Source: Nocardiopsis alborubida (lineage in GTDB: Bacteria; Actinomycetota; Actinomycetes; Streptosporangiales; Streptosporangiaceae). From it: DNA of 64,000 nt. Positions 43,837 to 52,558 of the stretch are shown here, piece by piece. Within the stretch, counting starts at the first letter, position 1. Each line of letters starts with the position of its first letter. The notes beneath the pieces were generated by a model. It ran no database searches and was not told the DNA's origin. It saw nothing but the letters and a program-made list of their open reading frames with translations. The position numbers and the translations under genes are program-made. Where the stretch lies: positions 62,001-126,000 of the forward strand of contig NZ_JAAXPG010000003.1 of NCBI RefSeq assembly GCF_012396365.1, given 5' to 3'.

Positions 43837-44217
43837 TCAACCTCTCTCCACGCCGTACTCGCCGTCCAACCACCGCTGGTAGCGCTCCTCGGCCAGCGGA
43901 ACGTTCTCCTCGTACCACCGTTGCCACCGACCGGCCTTGTCACCAGCGACCGGTAATACGGCCTGCCTCGCCGGGTCGAGGACGAACAGGATGCGCACGG
44001 CCGTCGTCCCCGATGTTCTGGGGCGCAGTTCCTTCATGTTGTGGACGGTTGAGCCCTTGATGCAGTCGACCAAGGGGCGGCCCAGGGTAGGGCCTGCCGT
44101 CTCCAGGCGGTTGACGGCGGCGATCACACGATCAGCCAGATCGGGTTCTTCCTTTGCCAGATTCAGTAGCCAAGCATCCACCTCATCCAGCAGGATCACG
44201 TTCCAGGACACACTCAT
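43837..44217 (-). CDS. HigB-type toxin (RelE superfamily, Gp49-like)
   Basis: A 126-residue protein. The pattern WNVILLDEVDAWLLNLA, LETAGPTLGRPLVDCIKGSTVHNMKELRP and TTAVRILFVLDPARQAVLPVAGDK is characteristic of phage-derived Gp49-like HigB toxins, ribosome-dependent mRNA interferases. Basic and aromatic residues at the C-terminus (GRWQRWYEENVP) fit the family. The ATG at 44217 has no strong ribosome binding site. The operon is somewhat lower in G+C than its neighbours, consistent with transfer. Activity is inferred. Confidence 0.85.
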   Translation of the reverse strand: MSVSWNVILLDEVDAWLLNLAKEEPDLADRVIAAVNRLETAGPTLGRPLVDCIKGSTVHNMKELRPRTSGTTAVRILFVLDPARQAVLPVAGDKAGRWQRWYEENVPLAEERYQRWLDGEYGVERG

Positions 44218-44699
44218 TATGCTATGAGCGTTCTATGATGTGAAGGTTCTACTTGCTGGAGAAGTGGCCTTGCCGGCGAGGCTCGGGTCGCGAGCGGAGC
44301 TCCGGGAAGCCTGCCGGCTCGCGCTGCTCTTCGCTGGCCGGGGAGCTGGCCACGGGGGCCGGAACGCGTTCGCACACGGGCGGTTCCGGCCCGTCGTCGT
44401 GCCCGGGGCTCCTTCGTGCGCTCCTGACCAGCCTGTTCGCTGTCCGAAGTGGCGGCGGTCACCCAGGGTGATTTTGTGTGGCATCCCTCACAAGGGCGTG
44501 CGTTTCCTTGCGCGGTCACGCACGAAACCGCTGCTTCAAACGGACAGACGCAACGAATGTGGGTCATGTTACGTAGGTAACGCGGCTACCGTTGCTGAGG
44601 GCTTCGGGCCGCCCGGATGCGTGGCGACCGGGCCCCATCCCCCTCCGTGCCTCCCTCGGGGGAGCGGTGTGCCCACGTACATGAACGAGGAGTAAACAC
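44218..44699. promoter_or_regulatory. Gene-free region between the toxin-antitoxin operon and the permease
   Basis: CTATGA at 44222-44227 and 44233-44238 is a direct repeat with an 11-base period next to the toxin start, a plausible antitoxin operator. Further on, GTTAC (44568-44572) and GTAAC (44577-44581) form an inverted repeat in an A+T-richer patch about 120 bases before the permease GTG. Open frames through this region are poorly started and not credible. Confidence 0.45.
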
Positions 44700-46184
44700 G
44701 TGGTGGACCAGAAGAGCTCGGCGGGCACCCGCGGGGCCCCAGGCCCGGGCGGTGCGCCCGCGCTGAGGCAGCGCCTCACCAGGCGCAAGCCGATCGAGAG
44801 GCTCGTCGCCGAGACCCGGGACTCCGAGGGCAGCGGCCTCCAGCGGCACATGGGCTTCTGGCAGCTGTCCATGATCGGCATCGGCGCCACCCTGGGCACC
44901 GGCATCTTCGTCGTGCTGGGCGAGGCCGTCCCCGTCGCCGGGCCGGCCGTCATCGTCTCGTTCGTGCTCGCCGGGATCACCGCGCTGTTCTCCGCGCTGG
45001 CCTACGCCGAGATGGCCGGGATGATCCCCGCCTCCGGCTCCGCCTACTCCTACAGCTACGCCACCATCGGCGAGTTCATGGCCTGGGTGTGCGGCTGGTG
45101 CCTCATGCTCACCTACGGGGTGTCGGTCGCGGCGGTCGGCGTCGGCTGGGGCGAGTACATCAACGAGCTTCTCCAGCTCACCACCGGTCTGTCCCTGCCG
45201 GGCGCGGTGCTCGCCGGTCCCATGGAGGGCGGCGTGATCAACCTGCCCGCCGCCGTCGTGGTCCTGCTGTCCATGTTCGCCCTGCTCGCCGGGGTCCGCG
45301 AGAGCAGCCGCGTCAACGCCGTCATGGTCGCCGTCAAGGTCGCCATCCTGGTGATGTTCGTGGTCATCGCGATCACCGCCGTCCAGGACGGCAACTTCGC
45401 CCCGTTCATGCCGATGGGCATGGCCGGTGTCAGTGCCGCGGGCGCCACCCTGTTCTTCTCCTACATCGGCTTCGACTCGGTCTCCACCGCGAGCGAGGAG
45501 GCCAAGAACCCGCAGCGCGACCTGCCCCGGGCCATCATGTTCGCGATGATCCTGGTGACGGCGCTGTACTGCCTGGTCGCCTTCGCGGCGGTCGGCGCGC
45601 TCGACTGGACCGGCTTCGTCGACGGAGAGACCTCCCTCGCGGGCATCCTGACCTCGGTCACCGGCACCCCCGTGTGGGCGGTCATCTTCGCCGCCGGTGC
45701 GGTCCTGGCCCTGGCCAGCGTGGTCCTGGTGGTGCTCTACAGCCAGACCCGCATCCTCTACGCCATGTCGCGCGACGGGCTCATCCCCAAGGCCTTCTCC
45801 ACCCTCGACGCCAAGGGCACCCCGCGCACGAACACCCTCATCACCTCCGTGCTCATCGCGGTGCTCGCCGCCCTGGTCCCGCTCGGACCGCTCGCCGACG
45901 CCACCGCCATCGGCACCCTCTTCGCCTTCGCCCTGGTCAACGTCGCCGTCCTGGTGCTGCGCCGCAGCAGGCCCGACCTGCCGCGCGCCTTCCGGGTGCC
46001 GGGGGCGCCGGTCACGCCGGTGCTGGGCGTGCTGGCCTGCGCCTACCTCATGTTCAGCATGTCGATGAGCGTGTGGGCGGCCTTCCTGGTCTGGCTCGCC
46101 GTCGGCGTGGCGGTCTACTTCTCCTACGGCATGCGCCGCTCCGCGCTGGAGACCGACCCCGAGGTCACCGGGGTCCGCTCCTAG
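44700..46184 (+). CDS. APC-family amino acid permease, probable basic amino acid importer
   Basis: A 494-residue protein with 12 or more helices. SMIGIGATLGTGIFVVLGEA is the APC-family substrate signature in the first helix; GFDSVSTASEEAKNP is the cationic amino acid transporter-type motif in the sixth. It belongs to the CAT/YfnA branch. GTG at 44700 follows GAGGAG. It precedes the lysine-oxidation-type genes davA and davB across a terminator, so lysine or another basic amino acid is the likely substrate. The ABC operons in the window are unrelated. Confidence 0.88.
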   Translation: MVDQKSSAGTRGAPGPGGAPALRQRLTRRKPIERLVAETRDSEGSGLQRHMGFWQLSMIGIGATLGTGIFVVLGEAVPVAGPAVIVSFVLAGITALFSALAYAEMAGMIPASGSAYSYSYATIGEFMAWVCGWCLMLTYGVSVAAVGVGWGEYINELLQLTTGLSLPGAVLAGPMEGGVINLPAAVVVLLSMFALLAGVRESSRVNAVMVAVKVAILVMFVVIAITAVQDGNFAPFMPMGMAGVSAAGATLFFSYIGFDSVSTASEEAKNPQRDLPRAIMFAMILVTALYCLVAFAAVGALDWTGFVDGETSLAGILTSVTGTPVWAVIFAAGAVLALASVVLVVLYSQTRILYAMSRDGLIPKAFSTLDAKGTPRTNTLITSVLIAVLAALVPLGPLADATAIGTLFAFALVNVAVLVLRRSRPDLPRAFRVPGAPVTPVLGVLACAYLMFSMSMSVWAAFLVWLAVGVAVYFSYGMRRSALETDPEVTGVRS

Positions 46185-46208
46185 CCGGGCGGGGCGGAAA
46201 CCGCGCGT

Positions 46209-46239
46209 GCGGGGGCCGGGGGGATCCCCCGGCCCCCGC
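46209..46239 (+). terminator. Terminator after the amino acid permease
   Basis: Perfect 14-bp arms (46209-46222 and 46226-46239) with a three-base loop, 25 bases past the stop. Confidence 0.75.
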
Positions 46240-46420
46240 GTGTGTTCGCGGGGAGGGTTGGGCGTACGTCATGCTGCGCGAATCCGTCCTCGTACGCAAG
46301 GAACAGCTGCATACTGCTGGAAATACGCGGGAATCCCCGAATCGTGTGCACTGTTTCGACGCCTTCGCCCACCTAGAGTGGACGCGGCCCCGAGACGACG
46401 GAGAACAGCGAGGTGAGGCA

Positions 46421-47227
46421 GTGACACGCGGACCCCTGCGCGTGGCCCTTGACCAGGGCGCCGGACCCGGCGCGGACCCCGCCGCCGCCCTCGACCGGCT
46501 GGCCGACCGCGCCAGAGCCGCCGCCGCCGCCGGAGCCCGCCTGCTCGTGGGACCCGAGATGTCCCTGACCGGCTACAACCTGGGCCCCGACCTCCTGGCC
46601 CGGCTCGCCGAACCCTTCGACGGCCCCCTCAGCCAGGCGGTCGCCGCCATCGCCGCCGACACCGGCGTCGCCATCGTCCACGGCTTCCCCGAGCGCGCCG
46701 ACGGCACCGTGTACAACGCCGTCCAGCTCGTGGACTCCAACGGCGCCCGCCGGACCTACCGCAAGACCCACCTGTTCGGCGGCCTGGACCGCGGGGCGTT
46801 CTCCCCGGGCACGGAGCCGGTGGTCCAGACCGACCTCGACGGGGTCCGCGTCGGCCTGCTGGTCTGCTACGACGTCGAGTTCCCCGAGACCGTGCGCGCC
46901 CACGCCCTCGCCGGTACCGAACTCCTCGTCGTCCCCACCGCGCTCATGCTGCCCTTCACCGAGGTGCCCGAGCGGATCGTGCCCGTGCGCGCCCTGGAGA
47001 ACCAGATCCACCTGGCGTACGTGAACCGCTGCGACGCCGAGGGCGACCTGCGCTACGCGGGACTGAGCACCCTGCTCGCGCCCGACGGCTCCGAGACGCT
47101 GCGGGCCGGAACCGGCGAGGAGTTCCTGGTCGGTGACGTCGACCCGGACGCTCTCGCCCGCGCCCGCCGCGAGCAGTCCTACCTGGACGACCGCCGCCCG
47201 GCCCTGTACCGGACGCTCACCGCGTGA
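46421..47227 (+). CDS. davA: Nitrilase-superfamily amidase, probable 5-aminovaleramidase
   Basis: A 268-residue carbon-nitrogen hydrolase. The catalytic triad is E46 (GPEMSLTGYN), K115 (YRKTHLFG) and C149 (VCYDVEFPE). The overall pattern, including ENQIHLAYVNRC, closely follows Pseudomonas DavA, which hydrolyses 5-aminovaleramide to 5-aminovalerate and ammonia. The DavB-like enzyme gene is immediately downstream. GTG at 46421 has GAGG upstream; a longer upstream frame is rejected. It is separated from the permease by a terminator and probably has its own promoter in 46240-46420. The symbol depends on the neighbour. Confidence 0.85.
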   Translation: MTRGPLRVALDQGAGPGADPAAALDRLADRARAAAAAGARLLVGPEMSLTGYNLGPDLLARLAEPFDGPLSQAVAAIAADTGVAIVHGFPERADGTVYNAVQLVDSNGARRTYRKTHLFGGLDRGAFSPGTEPVVQTDLDGVRVGLLVCYDVEFPETVRAHALAGTELLVVPTALMLPFTEVPERIVPVRALENQIHLAYVNRCDAEGDLRYAGLSTLLAPDGSETLRAGTGEEFLVGDVDPDALARARREQSYLDDRRPALYRTLTA

Positions 47228-47246
47228 CCGCCGCCTGAGGCGGCGG
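47228..47246 (+). promoter_or_regulatory. Small hairpin between davA and davB
   Basis: CCGCCGCC and GGCGGCGG arms with a TGA loop begin directly after the davA stop codon. The gap of 176 bases before davB is longer than usual for a tight operon. Confidence 0.4.
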
Positions 47247-47403
47247 GCGCCGCGTCGCCCGGCCCCCGCAGGCCCGCGCCGAGGCGAACCCGCAGGCGTC
47301 CCCGAACCCACCCGAGCCGTTGACCCACCACGACCCGTGCCGCCGCGCACGGACACCGACCGGCGTCCCCGCCGGACCACACCCACGAAGGAGGGGTTGG
47401 AGA

Positions 47404-49113
47404 ATGACGTCTGCCGTGCCCACGGCCGCCGGTGCCGCACCCGAGCGGAGCACGCCGCTGAACATGTGCGGGCCGGACTTCCCGTTCGCCTACGACGCCT
47501 ACCTGGAGCACCCCGCCGGACTCGGGCAGGTCCCGGCGGAGCGCCACGGCACCGAGGTCGCCGTCATCGGCGGCGGGCTGTCGGGGATCGTCACCGCCTA
47601 CGAGCTGATGAAGATGGGCCTCAAGCCGGTCGTGTACGAGGCCGACCGCATCGGAGGGCGGCTGCGCACCGAGAGGCTCGCGGGCTGCCCCGACGACGTG
47701 GTCGCCGAGATGGGCGCCATGCGCTTCCCGCCCTCCTCCACCGCCTTCTGGCACTACGTGGACCGGGCCGGTCTGGAGACGGCACCGTTCCCCAACCCGC
47801 TCTCCCCGGCCACCCCCAGCACCGTGGTCGACCTCAAGGGCGAGTCCCACTACGCCACCTCCCTCGACGACCTGCCCGAGGTCTACCGCGAGGTGGCCCG
47901 CGCCTGGGACGCCGCCCTGGACGGCGTCCAGCACACCCGTATGCAGAAGGCCATCCGCGAGCGCGACGTGGCCACCCAGAAGGAGATCTGGAACGAGCTG
48001 GTCGCCCGGCTCGACAACCAGACCTTCTACGGCTTCCTGTGCGACTCCCCGGCCTTCGCCTCCTTCCGCCACCGCGAGATCTTCGGCCAGGTGGGCTTCG
48101 GGACCGGCGGCTGGGACACCGACTTCCCCAACTCCATCCTGGAGATCCTGCGCGTCACCTACACCGGCGCCGACGACGACCACATGGGCATCGTGGGCGG
48201 CGTGGAGCAGCTGCCGCTGCGCCTGTGGGAGGACGCCCCGGACAAGCTCGTGCACTGGGCGCAGGGCACCACCCTGGCCTCGCTGCACGAGGGCGGCCCG
48301 CGCCCGGCCGTCACCGCCCTGCGCCGCACCGCGGCCAAGGGCTCCCCGGCGGGCAACATCACGGTCACCGACGCCTCGGGTTCCATCCGGACCTACGCGG
48401 CGGCCGTGTTCACCGCGCAGAGCTGGATGATGCTGTCCAAGATCGACTGCGACGAGGACCTGCTGCCCATCGACCACTGGACGGCGATCGAGCGCACCCA
48501 CTACATGGAGTCCTCGAAGCTGTTCGTGCCGGTGGACCGCGCGTTCTGGCGGGACCGCGACCCCGAGACCGGCCGCGACGCCATGAGCATGACGCTCACC
48601 GACCGCATGACCCGGGGCACCTACCTGCTGGAGGGGTCCGACCCGGACGGCCCGGCGGCGATCTGCATGTCCTACACCTGGTGCGACGACTCGCTCAAGT
48701 GGCTGCCGCTGTCGGCCAACGAGCGCCTGGAGGTCATGCTCTCGTCGCTGTCCAAGATCTACCCGGGCGTGGACATCCGCTCGCACATCACCGGTGACCC
48801 GGTGACGGTGTCGTGGGAGGACGAGCCCTACTTCATGGGCGCGTTCAAGGCCAACCTGCCGGGCCACTACCGCTACCAGCGCCGCCTGTTCACACACTTC
48901 CGCCAGGACGACCTGGAGGAGCGCCACCGCGGCCTGTTCCTGGCGGGGGACGACGTGTCCTGGACGGCGGGCTGGGCTGAGGGCGCCGTGCAGACCGCGC
49001 TCAACGCCGTGTGGGGCGTGGTCCACCACTTCGGCGGCGGGACCGACCCGTCCAACCCGGGCCCCGGCGACCTGTTCGAGGACCTGGCGCCGGTCGCCCT
49101 CCCCGAGGACTGA
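47404..49113 (+). CDS. davB: Flavin amine oxidase-family lysine 2-monooxygenase-like enzyme
   Basis: A 569-residue FAD enzyme. GPDFPFAYDAYLEHPAGL and ELMKMGLKPVVYEADRIGGR, with the Rossmann GGGLSG at 56-61, match Pseudomonas lysine 2-monooxygenase almost segment for segment, and GQVGFGTGGWDTDFPNS and GDDVSWTAGWAEGAVQTALNA are further shared stretches. The enzyme oxidatively decarboxylates lysine to 5-aminovaleramide. Related enzymes act on tryptophan or arginine, so the substrate remains an inference, but the davA neighbour favours lysine. AAGGAGG lies nine bases before the ATG at 47404. Confidence 0.9.
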   Translation: MTSAVPTAAGAAPERSTPLNMCGPDFPFAYDAYLEHPAGLGQVPAERHGTEVAVIGGGLSGIVTAYELMKMGLKPVVYEADRIGGRLRTERLAGCPDDVVAEMGAMRFPPSSTAFWHYVDRAGLETAPFPNPLSPATPSTVVDLKGESHYATSLDDLPEVYREVARAWDAALDGVQHTRMQKAIRERDVATQKEIWNELVARLDNQTFYGFLCDSPAFASFRHREIFGQVGFGTGGWDTDFPNSILEILRVTYTGADDDHMGIVGGVEQLPLRLWEDAPDKLVHWAQGTTLASLHEGGPRPAVTALRRTAAKGSPAGNITVTDASGSIRTYAAAVFTAQSWMMLSKIDCDEDLLPIDHWTAIERTHYMESSKLFVPVDRAFWRDRDPETGRDAMSMTLTDRMTRGTYLLEGSDPDGPAAICMSYTWCDDSLKWLPLSANERLEVMLSSLSKIYPGVDIRSHITGDPVTVSWEDEPYFMGAFKANLPGHYRYQRRLFTHFRQDDLEERHRGLFLAGDDVSWTAGWAEGAVQTALNAVWGVVHHFGGGTDPSNPGPGDLFEDLAPVALPED

Positions 49114-49177
49114 GGCCGTACCTCTTCGGGGCTCCGCCCGCCCGTCGCCCGCCGACGCCCGAACGGTACCTCTTTTG

Positions 49178-49212
49178 GGCGCCTTCCCGCGGCCCCGCCG
49201 CGGGAAGGCGCC
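49178..49212. terminator. Bidirectional terminator between davB and the Lrp-type gene
   Basis: Perfect 16-bp arms GGCGCCTTCCCGCGGC (49178-49193) and its complement (49197-49212) with a three-base loop between two convergent genes. Confidence 0.8.
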
Positions 49213-49677
49213 TCAGGGCAGGTCGGCCGTCCCGGCGAGGATGGGCTGGTCCACCAGGCGCGACAGCACGAGCGTGCTCTTGGTCCGCACCACGAACGGC
49301 TCGGCGCCCAGCCGCTCGATGACCTCCTCCAGGTGGTGGGTGTCACGGGCGCGGACCTGCACGATGGCGTCCGCCTCCCCGGTGACGGTGCACGCGGAGG
49401 TGATCTCGGCGTAGCCCGCGAGGCCCGTCCGGATCTCGCCCGGCGACGTGCGGGCCCGGCAGTACAGCTCGATGAAGGCCTCGGTGGTCCACCCCACGGC
49501 CTGGGGCTCCACCACCACCGTGAACCCGCGCACCGCGCCGGACTCCACCAGCCGGTCCACGCGGCGCTTGACCGCCGAGGGGCTCAACCCGACCCGCTGG
49601 CCGATCTCGGCGAAGCTCATCCGCGCGTCCGCGCCGAGTATCGCGATGATCCGCTCATCGACACGATCCAGCCGCAT
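49213..49677 (-). CDS. Lrp/AsnC-family transcriptional regulator
   Basis: A 154-residue regulator. The N-terminal HTH (LDRVDERIIAILGADARMSF, then EIGQRVGLSPSAVKRRVDRL) precedes an AsnC ligand-binding domain (about 70-145; ITSACTVTGEADAIVQVRARD is the typical core). Such proteins sense amino acids. Its place next to davB and its convergent orientation suggest it governs the lysine genes, though the davA promoter region shows no obvious palindrome. The ATG at 49677 is preferred over a GTG at 49701 because it begins exactly at the HTH and has GGGGA upstream. Confidence 0.88.
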   Translation of the reverse strand: MRLDRVDERIIAILGADARMSFAEIGQRVGLSPSAVKRRVDRLVESGAVRGFTVVVEPQAVGWTTEAFIELYCRARTSPGEIRTGLAGYAEITSACTVTGEADAIVQVRARDTHHLEEVIERLGAEPFVVRTKSTLVLSRLVDQPILAGTADLP

Positions 49678-49825
49678 TGCGCTTCGTCCCCGTCTGTCCA
49701 CGTCTGATTGAGGCAGGGCACATGCTACCGGGGTGTGTCCCGCGGGGGTTCGTGTCGCATCCGCTCATCACCCTCCGAAGTGATAACAATTCATAGAGTA
49801 ATCAACCGTGTGAGGGAGTGGACGA

Positions 49826-51466
49826 GTGCGAGCACGAACCCGGGCCGGCGTCTCGGCCGTGGCGGTCCTGGCCTCCCTTGTCGCGGCGGTCCCCGCGCAG
49901 GCCGGTCAGACCACCCGCATCGACCAGGGGGGACTCGACTGGGTCCCCTGCGAGGACATCCAGCCCGTCGCGGACGAGAACCTGGAGTGCGCCACCCTCA
50001 CCGTCCCCCTCGCACGCACCGCCGACGGCGAGCGGCTCGGCGGCCGTGACGACACCGTCGAACTCGCGCTCTCGCGGGTCCCCGCCAGCGGCGAGGCCCG
50101 GCACACCCTTCTGGTCAACCCCGGAGGCCCCGGCAGCGCCGGACGCCAGTGGGCCTCCTACACCCACTGGCGGATGCCCGTGGAGCTCCGCGAGACCTAC
50201 GACGTCGTCTCCTTCGATCCGCGCGGCGTGGGCGCCTCCACCCCGTCCATCACCTGCGACCCCGACCACTTCACTCCCGTGCGCCCCGACACCGTGCCCG
50301 CCGACGCGGCCGCCGAGGAGGAGCTGCGCGCCGACGCCCAGGCCTACGCCCGGGCCTGCGCGGACAACACCGGCCCCCTGCTCGAACACGCCCGCACCGT
50401 GGACACCGCACACGACATGGACGCCATCCGGGCCGCCCTGGGCCGGGAGCGGATCGACTACCTCGGCTACTCCTACGGCAGCTACCTGGGCACCGTCTAC
50501 TCCGCGCTCTACCCCGACCGCGTCCGCTCCCTGGTCCTGGACAGCGTCGTCAACCCCGACAAGCCCTGGTACGAGAGCAACCTGGCCCAGAACCGCGCGC
50601 TGGACCGCGCGGCGAACGACTTCTTCGCCTGGACCGCCCGCCACGACGACGTCTACGGGCTCGGCACGACCGGAGAGCAGGTCGCCGAGGCCTACTACGC
50701 GCTGCGCTCGGAACTGGCGGACGAGCCCGCCGAGGGCACCGTCGGCCCCACCGAGCTGGAGGGCACGGCCATGGTGGTCGCCTACAGCAGCGCCTACTGG
50801 ACCTCGGTCGCCGACGCGCTCTCGGCCCGGATCACCGGGTCCGACAGTGCCCCGCTGCTCGCCCTGTACGAGGCCTACGGCGAGGACGCCGGCTCCGACC
50901 GCGGTTACGGCGGCTACCTCGCCGTCCAGTGCACCGACTCCCACTGGCCCCGGGACTGGTCCACATGGAGCGCCGACACCGAGAAGTCCCACGCCGAGGC
51001 GCCCTTCATGAGCTGGAACAACACCTGGTACAACGCTCCGTGCGCGTCCTGGAGCGCCGGATCCGGCGACTGGTTCCAGGTCGGCGACGGCCCCGGCGAG
51101 CACTCCGCCTACGAGGGCGACGTGCTTCTGGTCCACGCCACCGAGGACGGCGCCACCCCCGTCGAGGGCGCCTTCGCCCTGCGTGAGCGCCTGCCCGGAT
51201 CGGTCCTGGTGACCGAGGAGGGCGGCCACACCCACGGCGTCTCGCTCACCGGCAACGACTGCGTGGACGAGATCGTCACCGCCTACCTCCGGGACGGAGA
51301 GCTGCCCGCGCGCGCCGGGGGCGAGGGGCCCGACCTCACCTGTGAGGGACGCCCCGAACCCCAGCCGCGTACCGCCCAGAACGCACCTGGGACCATGGTG
51401 GAGCGCCCCGCGCCGGTACCCGGGCACCACGTGGGCGCGATCGTGGAGTCCGGGGCGGCGGAGTAA
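49826..51466 (+). CDS. Secreted alpha/beta-hydrolase peptidase (S33, tripeptidyl-aminopeptidase type)
   Basis: A 546-residue exported enzyme. The signal peptide ends near PAQA (residue 26). The catalytic fold has LLVNPGGPGSAGR as the oxyanion region, the nucleophile elbow GYSYGS with S216, and a C-terminal TAP-like domain with VHATEDGATPVEGA and the final histidine in EGGHTHG. The pattern is that of Streptomyces SlpD/E tripeptidyl aminopeptidases, which release tripeptides from N-termini. GTG at 49826 follows GAGGGAG. It could feed peptides to the two peptide ABC transporters; that link is inference only. Confidence 0.9.
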   Translation: MRARTRAGVSAVAVLASLVAAVPAQAGQTTRIDQGGLDWVPCEDIQPVADENLECATLTVPLARTADGERLGGRDDTVELALSRVPASGEARHTLLVNPGGPGSAGRQWASYTHWRMPVELRETYDVVSFDPRGVGASTPSITCDPDHFTPVRPDTVPADAAAEEELRADAQAYARACADNTGPLLEHARTVDTAHDMDAIRAALGRERIDYLGYSYGSYLGTVYSALYPDRVRSLVLDSVVNPDKPWYESNLAQNRALDRAANDFFAWTARHDDVYGLGTTGEQVAEAYYALRSELADEPAEGTVGPTELEGTAMVVAYSSAYWTSVADALSARITGSDSAPLLALYEAYGEDAGSDRGYGGYLAVQCTDSHWPRDWSTWSADTEKSHAEAPFMSWNNTWYNAPCASWSAGSGDWFQVGDGPGEHSAYEGDVLLVHATEDGATPVEGAFALRERLPGSVLVTEEGGHTHGVSLTGNDCVDEIVTAYLRDGELPARAGGEGPDLTCEGRPEPQPRTAQNAPGTMVERPAPVPGHHVGAIVESGAAE

Positions 51467-51557
51467 CCGGTCGAATAGGCTGGAACCGGCGCGAACAGGC
51501 TTGGTTGGTCGTCCCCCGGCGCCCGCACGAGGGCACTGGGAAGATGGGGGAGATGCG

Positions 51558-52400
51558 ATGCTGCGGACCTCGCCGGTACGGATCCTCGGAGAACGCGACC
51601 GGGAGGCCGTCCGCGCGCTCCTGGACGCCGACCCCGTGGGCAACGTCTTCGTCACCTCCCGCCTGATGGCCACCGGCCTCTCCGGCGGCGCCGGCGGTGC
51701 CGAGGTGTGGGGGCACACGGAGAGGGGACGCCTGACCGCCCTGTGCTACTCGGGTGCCAACCTCGTCCCCGTCAACGCCGGACCGGCCGCGATCCGCAGC
51801 TTCGCCGACCACGCCCGATGGAGGGGACGCCGCTGCTCCTCGATCGTCGGTCCCGTCGACGCGGTCAGCGACTTCTGGCAGCAGGTCACCCCGGCGTGGG
51901 GGCCCGCCCGCGTCATCCGGGCCAGCCAACCCGTCCTGGAGATCAGCGGCCCGCCCTCGGTGCCCGCCGACCCCTTGGTGCGCCGGGTCCGGCTGTCCGA
52001 GCTCAACACCATCGTGCCCGCCTGCGTGGCCATGTTCACCGAGGAGGTCGGCGTCCCGCCGGACTCCGGAGACGGCGGCGCGCTCTACCGGGCCCGGGTG
52101 GCCGAACTGGTGCGCACCGGCCGGGCCTTCGCCCGCATCGAGGACGGGCGCGTGGTGTTCAAGGCCGAGATCGGCGCGGTCACCCGGCACGCCTGCCAGG
52201 TCCAGGGCGTGTGGGTGCACCCGGACCTGCGCGGACAGGGCCACTCCACGGCGGGGATGGCCGCCGTGGTCGAGTACGCCCTCGCCGAGATCGCGCCCCG
52301 CGTCACCCTCTACGTCAACGACTTCAACACCCCTGCTCGCGCCGCCTACCAGCGGGTCGGCTTCCGCCAGGTCGGCGAGGTCATGTCGGTGCTGTTCTGA
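51558..52400 (+). CDS. GNAT acetyltransferase with N-terminal DUF4081-type domain
   Basis: A 280-residue protein: the N-terminal half (about 1-140, with DPVGNVFVTSRL and YSGANLVPVNAG) resembles DUF4081, and the C-terminal half is a GNAT acetyltransferase (QVQGVWVHPDLRGQGHSTAGM is the acetyl-CoA motif; VTLYVNDFNTPARAAYQRVGF the final strand). In actinobacteria this gene normally follows ispG; here it stands alone after a secreted peptidase gene. The acceptor substrate is unknown. ATG at 51558 follows GGGGGAG. Confidence 0.88.
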   Translation: MLRTSPVRILGERDREAVRALLDADPVGNVFVTSRLMATGLSGGAGGAEVWGHTERGRLTALCYSGANLVPVNAGPAAIRSFADHARWRGRRCSSIVGPVDAVSDFWQQVTPAWGPARVIRASQPVLEISGPPSVPADPLVRRVRLSELNTIVPACVAMFTEEVGVPPDSGDGGALYRARVAELVRTGRAFARIEDGRVVFKAEIGAVTRHACQVQGVWVHPDLRGQGHSTAGMAAVVEYALAEIAPRVTLYVNDFNTPARAAYQRVGFRQVGEVMSVLF

Positions 52401-52558
52401 GCGTGCCGGGCCCGGCCCCGCGGTCCCGTACCGCCGAGGGCGTTCTGACGAACCCGCGTCAGATCCGACCCCGCACCGCCGACGGGGGAGCCGCGGCCGG
52501 TTAGCCTGGTCCCAGGTCCGTGGCGCACCGCGCCCTCTGCCACCCACGAGAGAGCGCC

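Noticed and set aside
44240..44695. A 151-codon plus-strand frame between the toxin gene and the permease
   Set aside because: No ribosome binding site, unnatural composition and it would overlap the permease leader; treated as gene-free sequence.
46240..46420. Lrp binding site before davA
   Set aside because: The region is A+T-richer and is a likely promoter, but I could not find a palindrome or spaced repeat strong enough to call.
49802..51718. A 638-codon minus-strand frame across the secreted peptidase
   Set aside because: Antisense to a gene with signal peptide and catalytic motif; translation lacks any recognisable domain.
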